Assembly: GCA_000969725.1 (NCBI GenBank)
Contig: JXSR01S068002.1
Reading direction: 5' to 3' (one strand)
Length of the DNA: 38,469 bases
Source of the DNA: Ophiothrix spiculata
Taxonomy: Eukaryota; Echinodermata; Ophiuroidea; Amphilepidida; Ophiotrichidae
The translations under genes were made by a program, and so were the position numbers. Positions 9,921 to 20,130 of the stretch are shown here, one piece after another. The notes under the pieces were generated by a model that was given only the letters and a program-made list of their open reading frames with translations, ran no database searches and was not told the origin of the DNA. Position 1 is the stretch's first letter. The number at the start of each line of letters is the position of its first letter.

Positions 9921-10734
9921 TAAGTAGTAGGAATAATAGTTCAGGTTGTACAGTAAAGTATATGCTACAACTCTCGCGCAACATTAGTTTTACGTTTTAT
10001 CCCGTTATGGTCTATGGAAGGACGGACTTACATTCCAGGGGAATTAGCCCTTGTTTCGGGCTGTCAATATTGTTCAATTTAGTGTATACCTTGTCTGGTA
10101 CTCTCTGAATCAAACTAAAATTCCAGTCAAAATAGAGCCCTTGAATTCTCAACTAAGTCTTGCCAGAATCCTGGCAAAAGTATTTGATGGCTCTCAACTG
10201 TACAACACACCATAGAAAAAAAAACAGGTTCTTCCATATGTGGACATTACTCTGCAGGCAGTTTTGAGTAAGCCAACTTACCTGACCTCCTGTAGTGTGG
10301 GCTTTTGCAACATGCAATGATATAATATTTAGCTTTAAATTTGTAGAGTGTAAATTTTCACCAGATTATTTTACTAACGAAATGCATATACTTGTATATG
10401 ATATTGATATGAACATGATGAAAAGAATATTTTACTAAACTATATAACATATATCAGAATCAAGAAAAAAACACCCTAATTTCTTTGAGTTGAAAATAAC
10501 CACACTTTCAAAAGTTAGTGAAGTTCACTCTACACAACTTGGGCATAGAACATGGATAATGTGTAAAAATGAGCCATTGGCAATGTTTACAATCTCAAGT
10601 TTGGAAGTAAAAGTGTGCCTTTGGTCATTATCAGACAAATTGATTGAGTTGTGGTTAAGATCATAGATCTTTGTTTAGATGTCTAATTCAATTGGGAGTC
10701 ATCAAGTCTTAGCCAGAAAAGCTAGTTCCCTTTC
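9921..10734. other. Intergenic, nothing recognised
   Basis: AT-rich sequence. Open frames are short and without domain features. No paired inverted repeats were found. Confidence 0.4.
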
Positions 10735-10767
10735 GCCCGGGCAGTGCGCTGCGCGCGCTGCCCGGGC
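10735..10767. repeat. Very GC-rich hairpin
   Basis: GCCCGGGCAGTGCGC, loop TGC, then GCGCGCTGCCCGGGC form a 15-bp stem with a single mismatch. Both halves are over 85% GC in an otherwise AT-rich region. The core CTGCCCGGGCAG also occurs in the tRNA-like TTAA elements at 11362-11900, so it may be a relic of one, although the surrounding sequence does not match. Confidence 0.75.
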
Positions 10768-11290
10768 TCATTGCTGGGTCCGTGGAAGGGGAGATCAGGG
10801 GAACGATACTAGGTCTAGGGGGACTAAGATTCCTTTTACACCGGCATTCTTCAATACCGGAAAGGTGTGTAGGCTTGCTATATGGTTCCCTGCCTTTCCT
10901 ACCCATTCGTTCACAAAATGATCTTGATCAGCGTATGCTGACACTACATGATACACTCTGCAATGTGGTATAAAATGTACATTTAATTTGCAGACATTAT
11001 CATGGGTCTTTATGAAATACAGTATCAGTATTGCATGTATATGGTGCATATAACAGTGTAAATTTAGATCTATATTTGTGTAAATTTTCTATGAAAACTG
11101 TTCTATTTGTAATCTGGGCAAATATGTTGGTATCTTTGGTTAACAGTTGGCTCATACGGGCTGAACAGCCACCAATAAAAAAAATAGTCTGTCTCAAAGC
11201 TCACAAGTAGCTTGATAATTAATGCGGAATGCAACTTCTTCATTTGTCTATTTTTATTATCAACTTTTTTATGTGTGTAGTAATGTTGAC
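10768..11290. other. Intergenic, nothing recognised
   Basis: The first 150 bp are of mixed composition (CTAGGGGGACTAAGATTCC and similar) and the rest is AT-rich. Several short open frames overlap on both strands, but none shows a domain, signal peptide or splice context that I can defend. Confidence 0.35.
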
Positions 11291-11340
11291 CTTTCTCAAA
11301 CACCAAGCATACATTTATGTATGTTTAGTGTTTGAGAAAG
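11291..11340. repeat. Short perfect-stem palindrome
   Basis: CTTTCTCAAACAC (11291-11303) and GTGTTTGAGAAAG (11328-11340) form a perfect 13-bp stem. Inside it, CATACAT-TT-ATGTATG gives a second stem. It lies just left of the tRNA-like element at 11362. Confidence 0.7.
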
Positions 11341-11361
11341 TTTAATATGCAAATGGGCCAC

Positions 11362-11615
11362 ATAACCCTTACTCTCGCACGCTTAAATACAGTCTAAGTC
11401 CAAATACGTCATGAAAAAATTTCGGGTTCCCCCTGGGATTCGAACCCCCGACCCCCGTTATACCTTTCCAATGTCCAGCTATGCCAAGCCACCGAGCGTG
11501 GCCTTCCCGGGCAGCAATTTCCCTTATCATTTATATCTGCCATCTGTGACGTATTCGGACTAATTCTTGATTTCTTACTGTAGTACTTTGTAGTACGTAG
11601 GAGGGTAAGGGTTAA
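11362..11615 (-). mobile_element. tRNA-like TTAA element, family T, copy 1
   Basis: The ends are ATAACCCTTACTC at the left (TTAA changed to ATAA) and GGGTAAGGGTTAA at the right. Subterminal AAGTCCAAATACGTCA and TGACGTATTCGGACT add to the inverted repeat. On the minus strand the interior carries a perfect tRNA-type A-box, TGGCATAGCTGG, and a perfect B-box, GGTTCGAATCC, with tRNA-like spacing. Flanking positions do not form a good acceptor stem, so it is not a tRNA gene. It is a DNA-element-like body with a pol III promoter. Copy 2 follows after 34 bp. Confidence 0.8.
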
Positions 11616-11649
11616 GTGATGCATATGTACTACACGCTGATGGTGTTAA

Positions 11650-11900
11650 ATAACCCTTACTCTCGCACGCTTAAATACAGTCCAAGTCCAAATACGTCAT
11701 AAAAAATTTCGGGTTCCCCCGGGTATTCGAACCCCTGCTATCCCGTTTCAATGTCCAGCTATGCCAAGCCACCGAGCGTGGCCTGCCCGGGCAGCAATTT
11801 CCTGACCATTTATATCCGCCATCTGTGACGTATTCGGACTTAGGCTAATTCTTGATTTCTTACTGTAGTACTTTGTAGTACATAGGAGGGTAAGGGTTAA
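11650..11900 (-). mobile_element. tRNA-like TTAA element, family T, copy 2
   Basis: It has nearly the same sequence and orientation as copy 1, from ATAACCCTTACTCTCG to GGAGGGTAAGGGTTAA. The right end has intact TTAA and the left end follows TTAA within TGTTAAATAACCC. The A-box TGGCATAGCTGG is kept on the minus strand. The B-box region reads GGGTTCGAATACC, one base changed from consensus, and a few bases are lost beside it. High identity to copy 1 points to recent duplication or paired insertion. Confidence 0.8.
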
Positions 11901-12168
11901 TCAACATAATTTCCACTGAAGCTCCTCTCATATCTGTTTCAGTGAACAAACATACCTTTTCCTTCACCAAGTTTAATTTGAATTTACATTTATCATTTCT
12001 GAATTAGAATAAATTGAAAAAATGTCAATAAGTAGAACTCTGGTTTACGCGATGCATAAAATATGTCCCCGTATAATTATTAAGTATACAGCTTTGAACT
12101 TGGTCTTTGGACGGTAAAGGGTCACCCACCCACCAAATTTTAGGAACGTGCGACCCTCTGTCTCTTGA
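11901..12168. other. Intergenic, nothing recognised
   Basis: AT-rich, then a more balanced segment from about 12100. No feature is supported. Confidence 0.4.
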
Positions 12169-12456
12169 GAAAATGTAGGTTTTGGGTTACGGACAAGGAC
12201 GGAGCTCATTTTAAAGTCTCCCATCCCTAACTCGTTCGGCGGGGACAATCATCCCAAACTCGTTTGGCGGGGACAACAAACAGTGTATACCGGAGTAAAA
12301 TTAATCAAGGTCCCCCTGGAGGCTGATATTGAGAAGAGTGAGATTTGCTGGACACTGCCAGAAGAGAAGCTGAAGCAGTCTCCAGGGTGCACCATTGGCA
12401 GCCCAAGCATGGTACAAGGACCTCCCAGGAAGAATTACTTGAACCTACTACAGTAA
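12169..12456 (+). other. Open frame of unclear nature, possible coding remnant
   Basis: From just after a TGA at 12166-12168, one + strand frame stays open for 95 codons to TAA at 12454-12456. The stop is supplied by the end of the MITE at 12451. The last 50 codons (VPLEADIEKSEICW..., then EEKLKQSPGC) have protein-like composition and higher GC than the flanks. There is no ATG near the start and I recognise no family. It contains the imperfect direct repeat TTCGGCGGGGACAA / TTTGGCGGGGACAA. It may be an exon or an old element fragment; confidence is low. Confidence 0.15.
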
Positions 12457-12635
12457 ACTCATTATAACGAAATCTGATATAAGAATAGCCCTGTTATAAA
12501 GAACAATTTTTCCAATACCATTTAGCTAATTTTCTTTGTTTTTTATTGTTTTTAAAACCCTGATATAAGGACATTTTGGATATAAAGAAGTAATTTGTCT
12601 GTCCCCAGCAACTTTGTTATAAAGAGTTTCCACTG
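12451..12635. mobile_element. Tigger/pogo-type MITE
   Basis: The left end CAGTAAACTCATTATAACGA and right end ACTTTGTTATAAAGAGTTTC-CACTG are imperfect inverted repeats. A TA dinucleotide flanks each side (12449-12450 and 12636-12637). CAGTnnnnCTCnnTATAAC termini with a TA duplication are the pattern of Tigger/pogo (Tc1-mariner superfamily) elements. At 185 bp and without coding sequence, it is nonautonomous. Confidence 0.82.
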
Positions 12636-12637
12636 TA

Positions 12638-13885
12638 TCAAAGGATATAGCTAGATGTTCAAGATCCGAGGGACATGCATGCAGAAATGATATATGTGGA
12701 AAGCCGTCTTTGGGGTCTGTTCCTCTAGTCTGAGACACCATAAGGGGTAAAGGAATCAAAGTCAGATATATACCATGACAGAATTGCATCATGCATGAGA
12801 GTTGTTACGTGTTAACCCTATACTTCACAGTACATACCAGACAGTAAAATCAGGGGACTGTGATTAAATTTGTATTACACTGATATTATAAATGTTCACA
12901 CAAAGACACCCCCACCCCAGACTGGGCTAGAAATTTGGCAAGAATCAAGAGAATTCTCACAATGATTCTTGTGAAATCCAGATACTAGAATCAATAATAT
13001 TTCTCCATTGAAATATGTAGTAATTGTAACTGTTTCGATCAATTTTGATTCTCGCAAACCAAAACAAAATTCTACTGCTGCAGACACACTAACAAAAAAG
13101 TCGGATGACGTGGTCTTTTCCGATTCTATCAGACGACCTCAAAATTAAGAAATTGTCTATTTGAAAATCAAACCATTTATTATGGGTACACAACACATGC
13201 AGGATGCATAATTTCTTAACCAGACACAGAATAATAGTCAAATCAAAATGATGTTGGTTAGTGGTTACTTTATTTGAGCTGTAATCTAAAATTGTAATTT
13301 CATTTCAGTTGTGCTGAAAATATATCAGTTGAATTAAATTCTTCCATAAAATCCACTTTTACTAGATTTTGATCAGAAATGGCTTTTGAGTATTTTTTCA
13401 AAATGGCAGACTTTAAGCTATTTTTGCCATATAGTGCCTTGTATGGATACATTAAAGAAATTAAAAACAAGAATTGGCGCTCACTGCCATTTTGTTGTAC
13501 CGCTAGATTTGTCTAGACACAGACCCAATTGCTGTGGCTTAGCAGATTGTATAAATCTTCATTTGGCACATAGACGGTGTGTGCATTTTATTTTTTCCGC
13601 AAACCCTGTCTGCGTGTTCAGAAGTTTCCATTGCAACTTGCTTGAGCTAGCTATGTCAATTTTTTTCTCTACTCCCTTCTGAAAGGTCGTGTGGCACGTG
13701 CAGCTTTAAATTGCCTCGGGGTACAATAACCCTACATGAGTGGCAATCCAAGATGGCTGCCATTCCATAGGATTTCCACCGTGGTCAAATGAAAATGGCG
13801 GTGAACACCGATTTTTTTGTAATTTCTTAGGGATACAGAGCGTTATCAATATGTTACCATATAAATCTACACATGTTAATATAGT
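12638..13885. other. Intergenic, mostly unrecognised, with YY1-like motifs
   Basis: No gene is supported. Two motifs resembling YY1 sites, CCAAGATGGCTGCC (about 13749-13762) and AAAATGGCGGTG (about 13792-13803), lie 30 bp apart near an E-box CACGTG (13694-13701). This is compatible with a promoter, but no transcript follows that I can identify. The open frame at 13386-13682 has no recognisable domain. Confidence 0.25.
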
Positions 13886-14074
13886 GGGGCGCTCTACACG
13901 GGAGTGTAAATCCAGATGAATGCGCATCTCCGTAAGCCGCTTTGCAGTACTAGACTTTGGCTACACGGGCGTCAGATCCGGATCTGCTGCACAGCACTCA
14001 GTGAACGCGTACGTACAAGCGGTCTACGGAGATGCGTTTGCATCTGGGTTTGCACTCCCGTGTAGATTGCCCCA
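13886..14074. mobile_element. MITE with long terminal inverted repeats
   Basis: Left arm GGGGCGCTCTACACGGGAGT, continuing through GATGAATGCGCATCTCCG, pairs with right arm CGGAGATGCGTTTGCATC through ACTCCCGTGTAGATTGCCCC. The arms are about 58 bp with few mismatches around a 70-bp centre. The element is CG-rich against AT-rich flanks. The target duplication is unclear. Confidence 0.82.
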
Positions 14075-14180
14075 TTAGTCAACAAGTATGTTATACCTTT
14101 GTTGATTGAGAAAGTGTCCCATGTCAAACATTTCTGGTTAAATTCAACTTTTTGAAACACTTCTCAACCAAAAAAATAGT

Positions 14181-14940
14181 TTAAAGGTGCACTGGACAAT
14201 TTCAGCTGCAGGTAATATATGATCTGCAAGTTCAGTACTGTCACGTACCAAATATTGAGAAAATTTTGATAAAAACCTTAAGTAACATTAAAAAGTATAA
14301 TTTTTGCTTGTATGTTTGACCTTGGTATCTCTAAAAGCAGCGATGTAAGCAGTGGCGGCACCAGCATCTCAATTCTGGGGGGGAAATAAAAAAAAAAATG
14401 CGCTACACGCTTAAAATTTGTCAGACAAATATGCTTATTTTTGCTAAAAATATCCTATTTTGGGCTAAAATAATAATATTAAATGGTGAAATATGTGAAA
14501 AGCGTGTACAAATTTGTATATTTTATGTCAAAATTATCAATATAAGGGGTAATTGCAAGAAATTTGTGCCACTGGATGCAAGTTACACAATGTTTAAAAT
14601 ATGCAAAAAACAAAAAATAGGCTGAATGCAATAGTTTCAATAGAGGTTGAAACATTGCTTTTACTTCATAGATTTCAGATAAATAAAAAAAATATCAATT
14701 TTATGTTGAATCTGCTAATAAAGCTAATTTCATGATTTTAACTTTAGATGCAGTATTTTCATTGTCCACAACAGTAAATTGATAATAAAAGAAGACAAAA
14801 TAGTTTGATATAGGGTTGAATTTCACAATGAAACTTTGCATTCTTTCATTATTACCACTAACATTTCAAAAGATGTAGAAATCCCGAAATGTCTGGAAAA
14901 TATTTTGGGATGATGCTGAACTTGTCCTATGCCTCTTTAA
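14181..14940. mobile_element. TTAA-flanked element with nested hAT-like MITE
   Basis: TTAAAGGTGCACTGGACAAT (14181) and TTGTCCTATGCCTCTTTAA (ending 14940) are imperfect inverted termini with TTAA on both sides. Beyond them TTCAGC is also shared, giving about 20 of 26 matched positions. It is a member of the TTAA-AGG group (compare 4056-4359 and 23778-24144). A separate hAT-like insertion occupies 14350-14574. Confidence 0.72.
14350..14574. mobile_element. hAT-like MITE nested in the TTAA element
   Basis: It begins CAGTGGCGGCACCAG and ends TTTGTGCCACTG. The 8-bp flanks GATGTAAG (14342-14349) and GATGCAAG (14575-14582) differ at one base and mark the target duplication. Termini and duplication length match hAT. 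Because it interrupts the element at 14181-14940, it is the younger insertion. It is noncoding. Confidence 0.82.
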
Positions 14941-15587
14941 ATTAACTCATCAACAATTACATGATTCTTAGGTTGAACATATATAATTAAACACAAGAAT
15001 GTTGAAGGCATACAACAACCTCACTAATTTTTATTACAATAAATATGCACATGGCACTGCACCATTGAAACAATACTCCTCCCTTTTTAAAGCATCATCT
15101 CAACATTAAAGTAGACCCACAGATGCTGCACAACTTTAAGAACGCCATCATTGTTCACTGTATTCCTAGTAATACCCCTGATGATTACAGGCAAATTTTA
15201 CCCATATCTGTGAATGCACATGCGCTGTGCTTTTACAGTAGTGGGTAAAATTTTACCCAAAATGCAGTGTGAATGTAATGAATGAGGGTGTTTTATTCCC
15301 AATTCCCTGACAAAGTGTGACATCAAAATCAATTGTTGCCCAAGTGACTGGTTCATGTTTATTGCAATTTGAACCACAATCAAAATGATCACAACACATA
15401 CTCAATGGGTAGCCAACCAAGCGTGAACCAGTAGGATATGACGTTTTAACTTTGTCAGCGAATACAATACTAGACTTTGTAAACCCCTGGATGTGACCAT
15501 CATGATGTCTGCATAGATGATAAAGTCACACAGAGTCTGTTTTGTTACGGTTCAATGGTTGAATACGTAGTAACCTTCTTGAGGCAG
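14941..15587. other. Intergenic, nothing recognised
   Basis: AT-rich. A GGGTAAAATTTTACCC palindrome at about 15242-15257 is the only visible structure. No gene or repeat boundary is supported. Confidence 0.4.
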
Positions 15588-15846
15588 TTTAGGCAAGGCA
15601 TCACTAGACTTCCTCACCAGAGTGAGAACTTCTCACCGACTGAATTTTGTGATATATGGATAGTTAGACAATCTAGGTCAAATATTTTTATATGTTTACA
15701 TATAATTCCTATTCAAGTCCAAATTCAAGTATATAAAACTTACAATTTGGGTACAAGGAGCAAATTATACCACATTTCTAGGTGGGTATTTCTAAACAGA
15801 ACTTCTCATTGAGAACAGGAATTCTAGTGACGTCAGGCCTTACTAA
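15588..15846. mobile_element. MITE with CRE-like motif
   Basis: The left segment TTAGGCAAGGCATCACTAGA and right segment TCTAGTGACGTCAGGCCTTA pair over about 30 bp, continuing inward with TTCTCA-type arms. A cAMP-response-element core, TGACGTCA, lies in the right arm (about 15829-15836). The interior is noncoding. Limits are approximate. Confidence 0.62.
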
Positions 15847-15866
15847 CATCTAGCTTTCATCTTGTA

Positions 15867-16574
15867 ATAAATAGATGAGAAGGAATCACAACAATGACTG
15901 ATCAAAGCATTAATCCATCTGCCGCTCTTTTAATTTCAATTGCTCGTCAAGAATCTGAAGTAGCAATTTAATGGATCATTTAATTATGGTTCGAATGTTT
16001 GCAGCGGATGTTCCATTCACGGTACTTTCTACAAAAATGCTACCCACTGTTTGGAAACCATCGGTACCATCCGCGCTTTTCCAAACAAGTTTTCGCAAGA
16101 TGTGTCCAACTTTGATGCTCTATTTTATTAATGGGCAGCATTGGGCACTTATTAGAAATACGTATGTATAGGTAATAGCTTCGTACCAAACGAAGACGAC
16201 AGCAATCATTTCCCGGAGATTCCCGGAACATTACATAAAATGTCATTGATTGATCAAAGATATCATTTGTCCTCCAGTCATTAAATCTGATATTTGAGAA
16301 TCTGCTGAACATCAAATAAACATGCTGTAAGGTTCACAGTAGTTTCTCATGTTAGTAAAGAGGCCCTCATGACACTTCATGTGTTGGTACTATAATTGTT
16401 CGTGCATAAATTTGTAAATTGTTAGATAATATTCCAGTAAATAGCTTCAAATGGATATGATTAACCTACTCGAACTGATTGCTCATCGATAAAACCTTCC
16501 TTTTGTTCATATGAATAGCAAAGTGGATAATTGTATGACCGATTAAGATCATTGTGGTTCCTTCTCATCTACTT
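15867..16574. mobile_element. Inverted-repeat element (about 0.7 kb)
   Basis: AATAGATGAGAAGGAATCAC near 15869 pairs with GTGGTTCCTTCTCATCTACT near 16555-16574, and weaker pairing (CAATGA / TCATTG) continues inward. Overlapping open frames at 15971-16315 on both strands show no transposase motif. The target duplication could not be defined. Confidence 0.6.
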
Positions 16575-16971
16575 ATTCCATGCTTTCATCTACCCCCTGG
16601 GGAATGAAGAGCTGTTTGAGCCAAGTCCTCTCAGAGCAGGCAGATGATTGTTATTTAAATTGACTGTCTAAATTATCAACAAATGTCACAACTTGTAATA
16701 TTAAAGGCAAAAAATATTATTTCGTTTTGGTTCAAATGATGGGTTGGTATAGGTAGGGGAAAGTTTTTTTTCTTTTTTTAACATACTGCAATTCATCACA
16801 CATCAGACCAGACACACACAAGGGTCAAAATGCTAAGTACAAATTAGTTATATGATTCAAAAATGAATACAAGCTGCTGAAAACAATCAATTTTTTACAT
16901 TTCAGAGTATGAATATTGGAAAAGAAAAAAAAAACCTTGTTTTTGTAGAAATTTTCAAACAATAGGGTCGC
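16575..16971. other. Intergenic, nothing recognised
   Basis: AT-rich sequence with homopolymer runs. No gene or repeat boundary is supported. Confidence 0.4.
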
Positions 16972-17124
16972 TATTGTTGCGGGATTTAATTCTTGAACGC
17001 GTACTCAAAGTCTTGTGCGTAGACGCGAACACAATTTAACAACCTTGAAAATGTACGCTCTCGTCAGAGACCCCTGCGTATTTGGTACAGACACGCGTTC
17101 ACTAATTAAATCAAACAACAATAG
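16972..17124. mobile_element. Short MITE, family A, copy 2
   Basis: It starts CTATTGTTGCGGGATTTAAT and ends TTAAATCAAACAACAATAG. Its reverse complement matches the element at 2113-2264 along its whole length, including the AACCTTGAAAATGTACGCTC block, which appears reversed in copy 1. The two copies are almost the same size (153 and 152 bp). Confidence 0.82.
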
Positions 17125-17749
17125 TCTTTTATATAACAAATAGAAAAACATTGGATGGTATAAACCAATAAACAATATTTTTTGGCCTAAAGTCCGACCT
17201 CAAATTTGTCTTATCCAAACTCAAATACAGTCCTGATGTTGCTGTGATATATGTCAACCTATATGGGTCACATAAAAGCTGGATGTTACTCTTATCTATA
17301 GTGGCAGAAGTGATAAAAGTGAGACAGATGAGCATGTAATTATATACAGACACATGCAAATTTTTACCCACTTTCTTGGATGCAGCCGAGGTGCATAGAG
17401 AATAATTACCTGTTACCTTAATTGTATTTGAAATGATAGCAGCAAGGTGTAAAAGAATGTTTGTATCCAAAAGTATATAAAGCATTTTACCAACACACTA
17501 GTGTTTCCGCTAAGATTTTTGAGATTGTGCCATTTCGCAGCAATTTCGATACAGTTGAAGAGGTGCCAAAATCATGCCAAAATCATGAGCTGAGGCTGAA
17601 AATTGGCCAAATAAAGCCAGGAAAAGATTTTTGTATATATAAACATTTTTGACCTGTTGCACCAATTTTCCAGGCCCCTGTGCCATCATACGACCTTAGT
17701 AGGAACATTGCAACATACTGTTGGCATATTATATACCTCATATATAGAT
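17125..17749. other. Intergenic, nothing recognised
   Basis: A - strand open frame at 17129-17485 (118 codons) has no recognisable domain and poor composition for a real protein. A short tandem pair, CCAAAATCATGCCAAAATCATG, occurs near 17566. No gene is supported. Confidence 0.35.
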
Positions 17750-17932
17750 TACCGTCCTCTGATTGGTTAAAAGTGAGGGCTTGGATTATACTAGGCCCGG
17801 GGCATATTTTTCACTAGGCCCGTTCAGCATGTTTTGCATCGCCGGTGTAACACGAGCAATATACGCGCGCACTCTAGACCATCGGGCGTTTTAAGTGCCA
17901 AAATGGTTCTTTTAACCAACCAGATGACATAA
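17750..17932. mobile_element. Possible MITE with TCTGATTGGTTAAAAG ends
   Basis: GTCCTCTGATTGGTTAAAAG at 17753-17772 pairs with CTTTTAACCAACCAGATGAC at 17909-17928. The inner sequence is CG-rich (ACGAGCAATATACGCGCGC). It abuts the foldback element at 17947. The target duplication is not clear. Confidence 0.55.
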
Positions 17933-17946
17933 ATTTATATATTCAG

Positions 17947-18118
17947 TATATAAAACAAATATTGACTGCTTTTTCTTCGGGCATGGTTAAAATTATTTCC
18001 CCTCGGTGATCTCAAAACCATGAATATGCCCTCAGCTTCGCTTCGGGCATACTCATGGTTTTGAGATCACCTCAGGAAAATAATTTAAATGCCCCTCAAA
18101 GCAGTCAATATTTGTATA
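17947..18118. mobile_element. Foldback element, family F, copy 1
   Basis: The outer ends AACAAATATTGACTGCT and AGCAGTCAATATTTGT are inverted. Inner arms continue through GATCTCAAAACCATGAATAT against its complement near 18040-18070, forming a nearly complete hairpin with a short loop (CAGCTTCGCTTC). Copies with the same outer ends lie at 26036-26524 and 26655-27042. The right end merges with the TA target of the next element. Confidence 0.78.
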
Positions 18119-18339
18119 CTGTAAACGCGAATATTTTCGCGCTCAGTAATTTTTGCGCTGAGCCAATTTTTGACCATTTCGCGCGTTTTTTATTTTCGCG
18201 CATATGAACATTATCCAAGTATAGAAGTCCATTTGCGACAAATCCACATTATCTTTCGCGGTACATTTATTTTCGCGCTAATCTCATTTTGCGCAAAAGC
18301 GCGAAAATAAATGTAGCGCGAAAAATACCACTTATACAG
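18119..18339. mobile_element. TA-target MITE, CTGTA-ended, CG-rich
   Basis: The ends are CTGTAAACGCGAATATTTTC and CGCGAAAAATACCACTTATACAG (partial pairing of about 20 bp), with TA at 18117-18118 and 18340-18341. The interior is rich in TTTTCGCGC blocks in both directions and so is highly self-complementary. CTGTA ends and a TA duplication suggest a Tc1/mariner-type transposase (inference). The ends resemble those of the element at 26702-26914. Confidence 0.72.
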
Positions 18340-18341
18340 TA

Positions 18342-19363
18342 TGCCATTATTGATTAAAATGAAAAAAAAAAGAATAAACCAGAGGCCTATTATAGCTAGC
18401 TTTAACCAACTTTCCCTATAGTCAAGCTGCATCCTGGAAAATATATAGGTAACAGCTCTTATTGATATTAGCTCTATCACCTCCTGCACGCCCATTTCAA
18501 AATTTTATCAATATCCCCTTGTATGAATTAGTTACATTACTGATTTTTTTACAAGGAAAGATGTTAACATATGACGTACATGAAGCATAAAAGTAAGAGT
18601 TGTTTTAAATTTTACACTACATAAGTACATTATAATATTTATGTTGTTATAAAACAACTGAATATTTCATAATTTAATATACATCATCAATTAAAGGCAT
18701 ATTACAATACATGTGCTTAAGAAAAAGAAAAATGCACCATAGGCATCAACAATGGCTGTGTTTAATTTAAGGGATTCAAGCTCTTAATCAGTGGCAGTGT
18801 CATAATTTGAGATGACTTTTAAGGATGATGTCCACCCTTCATTCTTGGAAACATTTTTGCTGTGAAACTGAAAATTGTATCCATATAAAAGTATAATTTT
18901 TCGAAGTGTATTTACATGCTGATCACGATGGTGCTGTTATTTTTTGACAAAATGTATATTGTGCTTTGCCCCAAAATTTTCTGGAAAGTCTAAAATGTGT
19001 TTTAGTAACATTTTGAACCCAAGCTAGGTTTCATTCCTCAAATGTTTGCCTTTTATCTTAAGGTTCTATAAAGTAGACCAGAATTAAAATTTTACCAAAG
19101 ATATTATTAATTTTAGTTCGGATTTCCAAAAAAAATTGGGGATTTTGGGGGATGGGGATTGAAGGACAAAAATAATACAATACATTTCAGTCAAAAAATA
19201 ATATCATCATAAACTCACTTTTATAAAAGAATACTTTTGTATAAATTATCAGTTACTGAGTTATAAAGAAATTTTCCAAACATGATGGATTTTACTCAAC
19301 ACTCTACTATTGAATATATACATGTTTATGGGTCTAGGTTGGAATGGAACTTAAAATTACGAA
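18342..19363. other. Intergenic, nothing recognised
   Basis: About 1 kb of AT-rich DNA. TTTTAAGGATGATGTCCACCC near 18808 looks like the left end of a TTAA element, but I could not find the matching right end. No gene is supported. Confidence 0.35.
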
Positions 19364-19485
19364 TACATGTGTGCCACCATGGCAAAAGGATGCGGCTGTC
19401 GGCTCCCGCATGTTACTCATTATAGCGAGCCAAAATGAACAACATGCATAAGTCAACACAACTGCGTTCGGCAAACATAATGTAA
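19364..19485. repeat. Decayed palindromic MITE, family P, copy 1
   Basis: The left arm TACATGTGTGCCACCATGGC-AAAAGGATG...GTTGTCGGCTC-like sequence matches the left arm of the element at 34126-34288. The right arm (AACAACATGCATAAGTCAAC) is recognisable but much diverged. It is an old copy. Confidence 0.55.
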
Positions 19486-19573
19486 AGAATTCCACACTAA
19501 ACCTGAAGTAAACTTGACTAAATGTGTAGACCAGACCTGTGTTGAATTATTGAAGACAATCTTGTAAAATGCC

Positions 19574-20039
19574 TTAACCCTTTGAACCCGACGAGCCTGT
19601 ATAGTACTGGCTCTCGTGTACATGTACCGTATAGGTCACGTGTCAGAACTTGGTGTGTCTGTCAACAGGCTTGGGTAGTTACAATTTTCAATGGTCTTAT
19701 TTATATCAGAAGATTAAGCTTTAAACCCATGGTTGATGGGTCATTTTGCTTTTAATTACTTGACAGAGGTGAAAAATTCCTCATATTTTCGTAAACTTGA
19801 TGACAATTTCCAACAAATGTGTGGCTTCTTCCATAGAATATAACATAAATGCCTAATATGTTGGTCGACATAAATAGTATTCTCTTGTGAATGCTGGTTA
19901 TTGGAACAAAATGAAAAAGTAAAGCAAGGAATATCAAAATGAAAGTAAGTTTAGGGGTTATATTGTGTTTTTTAACTTTTGGGTTGGTCCGGGTCAGCGG
20001 TACAAATACATGTGGAATGGCCAGGGTTCAAAGGGTTAA
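19574..20039. mobile_element. TTAA element with CCCTTTGAACCC ends
   Basis: TTAACCCTTTGAACCC (19574-19589) and GGGTTCAAAGGGTTAA (20024-20039) are a perfect 16-bp inverted repeat including the TTAA target. TTAACCC termini are typical of piggyBac-type elements. The 466-bp interior has no transposase. A + strand open frame at 19939-20142 starts like a signal peptide but crosses the element's edge and is probably chance. Confidence 0.8.
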
Positions 20040-20130
20040 CTTTTTAAATTTACTTAACTTCATTGAAACCATAGAGTCTGGATACCAGATTTATATAAAT
20101 GCAGTAGCAACTTGTCAACAAGTAACTCAA

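Noticed and set aside
11424-11470. tRNA gene on the minus strand, because of perfect A and B boxes.
   Set aside because: The putative acceptor and T stems do not pair properly and the sequence recurs with the same flanks at 11650, 33388 and 35524, so it is part of a repeat family.
13386-13682. A 98-codon + strand frame near YY1-like and E-box motifs, possibly a gene.
   Set aside because: The motifs lie downstream of the frame, the protein has no recognisable features, and no splice signals support it.
17129-17485. A 118-codon minus-strand open frame.
   Set aside because: No recognisable motif, AT-rich codon make-up like noncoding DNA, and no supporting splice or promoter context.
18808-18830. 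Left end of another TTAA element (TTAAGGATGATGTCCACCC).
   Set aside because: No matching inverted end was found within the following 1.2 kb.
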